Shown in pieces: positions 59,439 through 64,000 of a DNA stretch of 64,000 bases; within the stretch, counting starts at the first letter, position 1; each line of letters opens with the position of its first letter. Location of the stretch: the NCBI RefSeq assembly GCF_014643375.1, contig NZ_BMJJ01000002.1, positions 248,345 to 312,344 on the forward strand, read 5' to 3'. Both the position numbers and the translations under genes were made by a program. Source of the stretch: Aureimonas glaciei (GTDB taxonomy: Bacteria; Pseudomonadota; Alphaproteobacteria; Rhizobiales; Rhizobiaceae). The notes under the pieces were generated by a model. It was not told the DNA's origin and did not search any database. It saw only the letters and a program-made list of their open reading frames with translations.

Positions 59439-60053
59439 TTGAGCGAGCGGGAAGCCCCTCCCTCTCCCCGTCGCCGGCCGATGCGGGCGGACGCTCGGCG
59501 CAACCGGGACCTCCTGGTCGAAACCGCCGCCGCGGCCTTTTCGGCGGAGGGCGTCGACACCTCGCTTGAGGCCATTGCCCGCACTGCCGGCCTCGGCATC
59601 GGCACGCTCTACCGGCATTTTCCCACGCGCGAGGCGCTGATCGAGGTCGTCTACCGGCGCGAGATCGAGGCTCTGCGCGAGGCCGCCCTGCACCTTGCCC
59701 GGACCGAGCCCGCGGACGTCGCGCTGGCGCAGTGGATGCAGCGCTTCGTCGACTACATCGCCACCAAGCGCGGCATGAGCGACAGCCTGAAGCTGATGTA
59801 CGAATCGAACTCGCCGCTGTTCGCCGAGACCTCCGGCGTCATCCCCCTGGCGCTGAAGAGCCTCGTCGACGGCGCGGTCGCGGCCGGCGCCATCCGGGCC
59901 GATGCCGACAGCGTCGACGTGCTGCACGCTTTATCGAGCATCTATTCGACCTCCGACCGCCCGGAATGGCGCGAGCGCTCGCGCCGCCTCGTCGCGCTCC
60001 TGATGGACGGCCTGCGCTATGGCGCGCCCGGCATCGGCCCTCCGAAGACGTGA
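59439..60053 (+). CDS. TetR-family transcriptional regulator
   Basis: About 204 residues. The N-terminal HTH is clear: RNRDLLVETAAAAFSAEGVD, TSLEAIARTAGLGIGTLYRHF and PTREALIEVVYRREI. The C-terminal ligand domain resembles the SbtR-like group. The start is uncertain: TTG 59439, TTG 59400 or ATG 59481. The gene diverges from the molybdenum hydroxylase operon across about 210 bp, the usual set-up for a local aldehyde- or drug-responsive repressor. Confidence 0.85.
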   Translation: MSEREAPPSPRRRPMRADARRNRDLLVETAAAAFSAEGVDTSLEAIARTAGLGIGTLYRHFPTREALIEVVYRREIEALREAALHLARTEPADVALAQWMQRFVDYIATKRGMSDSLKLMYESNSPLFAETSGVIPLALKSLVDGAVAAGAIRADADSVDVLHALSSIYSTSDRPEWRERSRRLVALLMDGLRYGAPGIGPPKT

Positions 60054-60176
60054 AGGCTTGGGCCGTGCGGGCATCCGCGGCGAGGCCGACCTATTTCCAC
60101 CCACTCTGACGCGTTCAAGGGCGCGTGGTCACCGGGCGCCGGCGCGCGCCCCTCTATTTTCGAAAAGGAAGCCGTC

Positions 60177-60836
60177 TTGTCATTTGTCCCCCGCCGCCCC
60201 GTCGAAGCCGATGCCCTCCTGTTCGACATGGACGGCACGCTCCTCCTGTCGCATGCCGTGGTCGAGCGCATCTGGCGGCGCTGGGCCGCCGCCAACGGCG
60301 TCGACGGCGAGGAAATCATCGCCTCGGCCCATGGCGTGCGCATGATCGACACCATGCGGCGCTTCTGCCCGCCCGGGCTGTCGCCGGAAGTGGAGGCGGC
60401 GCGTCTCGACCAGGAAGAGCGCGAGGACACCGACGGCATCGTCGCCATCGCCGGCGCGGCAGATTTCCTCCGGTCGCTGCCGGAGGGCCGCTGGGCCATC
60501 GTCACCTCGGCCGATCCGATCCTCGCCGACATCCGCCTGCGCGCCGCCGGCCTGACGCCGCCGCCGGTGCTAATCACCGCCCACGACGTCACCCGCGGCA
60601 AGCCCGACCCGCAGGGCTACCGCGAGGGGGCGCGCCGGCTGGGCTTTGCCGCCGAAAACTGCGTCGTCTTCGAGGACGCGCCGGCGGGAATCGCCGCGGG
60701 TGAGGCGGCGGGCGCGCATGTCGTCGTCCTGTCGACGCTCCTCAAGCCCGAGGCGCTGCAGGGCCGGGACTGGATCGCCGACTATTCCCGCCTCGTCGCC
60801 ACTTCCGCCGACGGCGGTCGCGTCGTCATTTCCTGA
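60177..60836 (+). CDS. HAD-superfamily phosphatase (sugar/glycerol-phosphatase-like)
   Basis: A 219-residue cytosolic hydrolase. Motif I is DMDGT (D17, D19), motif II IVTSAD, the lysine motif GKPDP and motif IV VVFEDAPAGIAAG. This is the HAD-IA group that includes YfbT/HxpA sugar phosphatases and glycerol-3-phosphatase. TTG start at 60177, supported by AAAAGGAAG; the next ATG is deep in the fold. A TetR gene ends 123 bp upstream, so the two may share a transcript. Confidence 0.88.
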   Translation: MSFVPRRPVEADALLFDMDGTLLLSHAVVERIWRRWAAANGVDGEEIIASAHGVRMIDTMRRFCPPGLSPEVEAARLDQEEREDTDGIVAIAGAADFLRSLPEGRWAIVTSADPILADIRLRAAGLTPPPVLITAHDVTRGKPDPQGYREGARRLGFAAENCVVFEDAPAGIAAGEAAGAHVVVLSTLLKPEALQGRDWIADYSRLVATSADGGRVVIS

Positions 60837-61174
60837 CGATAATCGGCTCGGCGAAAGCGCGCCAAGGCCTTCCCTGCATGGCGCGCAGGCGCTCGCATGG
60901 CAGCCATGCCAAATTTGCATTGGTTCGATGCGCTGCAGCATGTTTATATCGCGATGCAAATGTTTCCTCCCAGATACTTTGCTAAATTCAGCCCGCCCGG
61001 TTCGCCGTGGCGGGCCTTTTTTTGCCTGTGTGCCAGCGCGGCTGCGGGTCGGGGCGATGACGCACTGGGCGACGAGGGCTCGCACGGTCAGGCCGAGGCC
61101 GGGGGATCGTGGGAGACCGGCCTTCGCGCCGTCTTGGAGGGTGGGCAGTCTGCGACCATGAGGGCACTCCACCG
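60837..61174 (+). other. Intergenic region with an orphan strong terminator; possible small RNA
   Basis: Between the HAD and helicase genes. The part 60910-60990 is AT-richer. An inverted repeat ATTTGCAT (60913-60920) / ATGCAAAT (60954-60961) precedes a weak promoter-like pair (TTGGTT 60920-60925, TTATAT 60944-60949), and a strong terminator follows. If the promoter is real, a transcript of roughly 65-70 nt ending at 61023 would result. Otherwise this is the 3' UTR of the HAD gene. Confidence 0.35.
60991..61023 (+). terminator. Rho-independent terminator
   Basis: GCCCGCC (60991-60997) / GGCGGGC (61009-61015), loop CGGTTCGCCGT, then C and seven T (61017-61023). It lies 155 bp after the HAD stop. 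Confidence 0.9.
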
Positions 61175-62623
61175 ATGACATCCAGAGCCGGTCGCGCCGA
61201 TCCCGCCAAGACTTTCGTGCCGCGCGACCACCAAATCTCGGCGCGCGACGCGATCCTGGCTGCCCGCAGGGCTGGACGCCCCGGCTTCCTGCTCGGCGAT
61301 CTCACCGGCCTCGGCAAGACCCTGTCCGCCTGGCTGGCGATCAGCGCCATGCCGGAGAACGAGGTCCTGATCATCTGTCCGAAAGGCGCGATGCCGCAAT
61401 GGCACCGCACCATCGATCGGTCGCCCCCGACCGGCAAGCGCATCACCCTCATGAACTTCGAGCGGACGAAGCAGCTGATGGCGCCGCCGGAGGGTAGCAA
61501 GCGCCGCTCGGCCCGGGCCAAGAACAACGAGCTCGCGCGGGCCGGATCGCTGAAGCGCAGCTTTCCGCTCGTGGTGATCGACGAGAGCCACCGCATCCGC
61601 AATCCCGCCTCGCAGCAGGGCACGGTCTGCCGCCGCGTCGCGGCCGCCGCCGACTTCACCGTCTACATGAGCGCCACCGCGGGCCAGTCGCCGCACGAGC
61701 TGTCCTATCTCGGCAAGCTCCTGGCCTTCGCCACCGGCGGCACCTCGGGCGACATGGACGAATTCCGGGCGCTGATGAAGCGGCTGAAGATCGGCCGAGC
61801 CCGCGGCCGCTGGCAGAACTGGCACTGGGAGCCGAACGAGGACGACCGCGCCGTCATGGCCGACCTCCTCTACAAGGGCGCGAACGCCATCGGCCTGCGC
61901 CGCCGGCCCGAGCACATCGCCGGCTGGCCGGAAGTGCAACGGGAACTGGCGCCGACGGCGCTGGATGCGGAGAACAGGCGCCTCTACGAGGCGACCTGGC
62001 GCGAGTTCCGGCGCGAGCTGGGCCTTGCCGGCGGCAGCATCCGCAAGCCGACGGGCTGGGCCGCCGACCTGCGCTTCCGTCAGAAGGCGAGCCTCGTGCG
62101 CACTGCCGGCACCACCGATTTCGGCTGCGATCTCCTGGACAACGGGCAGCAGATCGCCGTCTCCGTCGCGTTTCTGGAAACCAGCGCCATGCTGGCGGAA
62201 AAGTTCGCGGGGCGCGGCTGGCGGGTCGGCGAGATCAACGGCACGCAGACCGGCGAGACCAACGAGGCGGTGCGCATCGCCTTTCAGACCGGGCAGCTCG
62301 ACGCCGTGGTCTTCACCGTCACCGAATCGATCTCGCTGCACCGGGGCGAGATGGAAGGCGGCGAGCGCGAGCGCTCGCTGGTGATCCACGACATGCGCCA
62401 CAGCGCCATCCAGCTGCAGCAGATCGAAGGGCGCTGCCATCGCGACGGCCAGCGCGCGGTGATCTATTACACCTATGCCGAAGGAACGGTGGAGGAGAAG
62501 ATCGCCGCCGTCGTCATCGGCCGCATGGTGGCGATGGACGGCATCGCCGGCGACGATACGAGCCTTCTGGGCGCCATTGCCGACACCGTTGCCGCGGCCG
62601 GGGCGGCACGGGAAGCAGCCTGA
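61175..62623 (+). CDS. Stand-alone SNF2-type helicase/ATPase
   Basis: A 482-residue superfamily 2 protein. Motif I is TGLGKT (44-49) in GDLTGLGKTLSAW, Ia IICPKGAMPQWHRT, II DESHR (136-140), III MSAT (165-168), and the RecA2 lobe ends with QLQQIEGRCHRDGQ carrying the arginine finger. It lacks the extra domains of chromatin remodellers or restriction subunits, and resembles compact SNF2 helicases encoded by phages and plasmids. No methylase, nuclease or prophage gene adjoins it. The ATG at 61175 is used; a GTG at 61109 after GGGGGATC is also open and adds 22 residues. Confidence 0.82.
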   Translation: MTSRAGRADPAKTFVPRDHQISARDAILAARRAGRPGFLLGDLTGLGKTLSAWLAISAMPENEVLIICPKGAMPQWHRTIDRSPPTGKRITLMNFERTKQLMAPPEGSKRRSARAKNNELARAGSLKRSFPLVVIDESHRIRNPASQQGTVCRRVAAAADFTVYMSATAGQSPHELSYLGKLLAFATGGTSGDMDEFRALMKRLKIGRARGRWQNWHWEPNEDDRAVMADLLYKGANAIGLRRRPEHIAGWPEVQRELAPTALDAENRRLYEATWREFRRELGLAGGSIRKPTGWAADLRFRQKASLVRTAGTTDFGCDLLDNGQQIAVSVAFLETSAMLAEKFAGRGWRVGEINGTQTGETNEAVRIAFQTGQLDAVVFTVTESISLHRGEMEGGERERSLVIHDMRHSAIQLQQIEGRCHRDGQRAVIYYTYAEGTVEEKIAAVVIGRMVAMDGIAGDDTSLLGAIADTVAAAGAAREAA

Positions 62624-62725
62624 GGCTTGCCGTGGTCCCGTGCGTCACCCTGCAGGCGGATCAGCCGGCATTCGGGCGATAATGCCGGAACGGGAAGCGG
62701 AGCCGGCGGGCCGGCGGGAGGAGCG

Positions 62726-62971
62726 CTATTCCTCGCGGAACTCGGCCGGAAGCTCGCCGTAGCGCGCCAGAATCTCCGGCTCTTCCATGACCTCGTCGGT
62801 GTCGAGATCGACCGTCTGCGCCAGGGCGACGACGCCGGCCATGCGCGGCGCATCGCGTTCGGCGCGCGCGGCGGCCTCGTCGGCGGTCTTGAATTCCATC
62901 GCGCGGCCGGCGACGAGCTTGCCGCCCATCCGCTCGAACTGCTGCACGATATAGAGGGTTCTTTCCGCCAT
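62726..62971 (-). CDS. 81-residue protein of unknown function
   Basis: An acidic 81-residue protein beginning MAERTLYIVQQFERMGGKLV, followed by AMEFKTADEAAARAERDA and a C-terminal EPEILARYGELPAEF. The pattern (short beta strand, an FKTADEA helix, then another strand) is that of small conserved alphaproteobacterial proteins that I cannot name. The ATG at 62971 follows GGGGACGGCG, and it begins 12 nt after the terminator-coded T-run of the cold-shock gene, so it is read separately or by read-through. Confidence 0.65.
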   Translation of the reverse strand: MAERTLYIVQQFERMGGKLVAGRAMEFKTADEAAARAERDAPRMAGVVALAQTVDLDTDEVMEEPEILARYGELPAEFREE

Positions 62972-62982
62972 CGCCGTCCCCA

Positions 62983-63012
62983 AACAAAAATGGCCCCGCC
63001 GAAGCGGGGCCA
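62983..63012 (-). terminator. Rho-independent terminator of the cold-shock gene
   Basis: On the minus strand, TGGCCCCGC (63012-63004) / GCGGGGCCA (62999-62991) with a TTCG loop, followed by TTTTTGTTTG (62990-62981). It lies 24 bp after the csp stop. Confidence 0.93.
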
Positions 63013-63035
63013 CATCAGTCACGAAACCTGAAAGA

Positions 63036-63248
63036 TCAGGCTTCCTGAATGTTGACGGCCTTCGGGCCCTTGCCGCGCGGGTCGGCTTCGGAGTCAAACG
63101 ACACCTTCTGGTTGTCGGAGAGACGGGAAAGACCCGAACGCTCGACATCCGAGATGTGGACGAAAACGTCCGCGCCGCCATTGTCCGGCGAAATAAAGCC
63201 GAAGCCCTTGTCCGCGTTGAAGAACTTTACTGTGCCAGTCTGGGCCAT
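63036..63248 (-). CDS. cspA: Cold-shock family RNA-binding protein
   Basis: A 70-residue single cold-shock domain. RNP1 KGFGFISP (about 14-21) and RNP2 VFVHIS (about 28-33) are intact, and TGTVKFFNADKG forms the first strand. It binds single-stranded RNA as a chaperone. The ATG at 63248 is preferred because MAQTGTVKFF is the conserved N-terminus. The upstream 170 bp may form a cold-responsive leader, but no specific element is recognised. Confidence 0.96.
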   Translation of the reverse strand: MAQTGTVKFFNADKGFGFISPDNGGADVFVHISDVERSGLSRLSDNQKVSFDSEADPRGKGPKAVNIQEA

Positions 63249-63417
63249 GTCACTCAATCCTATAGAAATCCGGGCACCGCTTTGCGGTGCGGGGACCGCG
63301 AAAGATCACGATCCGTGACCTGTCGTAACACGTTTTTGGCCGGAGTCCCAACCCATCGTGATTTTTGTTCAAATCTTCACACTCGGCGCGGCGGTGGCGA
63401 AGCGCCGAAGGGCTGGG

Positions 63418-63882
63418 CTACAGCGCGCCGGCTTCGCGGCAGTCGCCGTAGACGTCGACCGAATCGGCATTGCCGCCGGCCAGGCGCCGCGGCACGAAGG
63501 AAAGACCGCCGCCGGGTGCGTCGAAACTGCCGGTCCCGTCGAAAAGGGTCATGCCGGATTGGCGGCCATCCGGCTTGCGGATGCTGACGAGGCCGCAAAC
63601 GATGAGGTTGCCGGAGGATGTTCGGCGGGCGGTCACCGGTCCGAACTGGACGGTTCGTCCGTCGCGAAAGGCGCCGGAAAACGCGGTCTTGATGGTGGCG
63701 AGCTCGTCGGGCCTCAACGCATAGGGCGTCGTCGGCTGGCTGGTGTCCGTCTCCCGGTAGCGGAACATCTCGTCGAGCCGCGGCAGCGACGTGCCCGACA
63801 GGTCGATCGTCGGGATGCGCATCGACGTGCAGGCACCGAGGCCGCAAACGACGCCGGCAAGGAGGAGAAGGCGAGTCCGCAT
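63418..63882 (-). CDS. Small lipoprotein of unknown function
   Basis: A 154-residue lipoprotein: signal RTRLLLLAGVVCGLGAC with lipobox LGAC (about 15-18). The mature part has LRPDELATIKTAFSGAFRDG, TARRTSSGNLIVCGLVSIRKP and SVDVYGDCREAG, with two further cysteines that may form a disulfide. This looks like a conserved Hyphomicrobiales periplasmic protein. The ATG at 63882 follows AAGAGGG. The remaining 118 bp to the window edge contain no gene that I can support. Confidence 0.75.
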   Translation of the reverse strand: MRTRLLLLAGVVCGLGACTSMRIPTIDLSGTSLPRLDEMFRYRETDTSQPTTPYALRPDELATIKTAFSGAFRDGRTVQFGPVTARRTSSGNLIVCGLVSIRKPDGRQSGMTLFDGTGSFDAPGGGLSFVPRRLAGGNADSVDVYGDCREAGAL

Positions 63883-64000
63883 CCCTCTTGGTTGTGGGCA
63901 AACGCCCGAAAAGGCAAGAAGAAATGCCGATTGCCGCGGACACGTTGCAAATATGGCGTTATCCCCCGCGTGATGGCGCGACCAAGAGCCCGGGCCGTTC

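Overview
The window is a gene-dense, high-GC stretch of an alphaproteobacterial chromosome. The gene orders ybgC-tolQRAB-pal-cpoB-tilS-ftsH-glmM, serC/serA and rpoH-rluD, the Brucella/Rhizobium-type outer-membrane barrel and the GTG/TTG/ATG starts behind clear Shine-Dalgarno sites all point to the Hyphomicrobiales (Rhizobiales). A complete calcium-type methanol dehydrogenase cluster makes the organism a probable methylotroph. Genus cannot be fixed from the sequence. No IS element, prophage block, rRNA or CRISPR array is visible.

Layout. 1-13 kb: an ABC-2 exporter cut by the window edge, a possible 6S RNA ahead of ygfA, two CAP-domain secreted proteins, GST-ymdB, a TerC membrane protein, an MBL-fold hydrolase, yebC, a Uma2 protein, and the ruvC-ruvA-ruvB resolvasome. 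The ruv operon is interrupted twice by VapBC-type toxin-antitoxin pairs, each overlapping the next ruv gene. 13-27 kb: a phytase-like esterase, then the Tol-Pal envelope operon, tilS, ftsH and glmM. 27-36.6 kb: outer-membrane barrel, serine biosynthesis (serC with a structured leader, alaE exporter, serA), an EamA transporter, purA and a Pro/Ala-rich membrane protein.

36.7-41 kb: a two-domain universal stress protein with an apparent relic of a second copy upstream, an FNR/FixK-type site, a small MerR/excisionase-like DNA-binding protein, rpoH, rluD, a DUF6476-like protein and tRNA-Glu(CTC). 41.3-55.3 kb is the methanol block. The two-component genes moxZ-moxY-moxX run leftward, and mxaF-J-G-I-R-S-A-C-K-L-D runs rightward from a shared 327-bp control region carrying two inverted repeats. 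MxaF has the DYA triplet of calcium enzymes, MxaI and cytochrome cL are present, and RSACKL form the calcium-insertion/maturation set.

55.4-60 kb: a three-subunit molybdenum hydroxylase (aldehyde oxidoreductase, PaoABC-like) with a divergent TetR regulator. 60-64 kb: a HAD phosphatase, an orphan strong terminator with a possible small RNA, a stand-alone SNF2-type helicase, an 81-aa conserved-looking protein, a cold-shock protein and a small lipoprotein.

The most unusual structure is the ruvC-[vapBC]-ruvA-[vapBC]-ruvB arrangement, in which the second toxin has lost the usual PIN-domain glutamate. Also worth attention are tilS, which has no ATG/GTG/TTG start upstream of its P-loop, and the FNR-type site between the stress-protein genes and the HTH gene.
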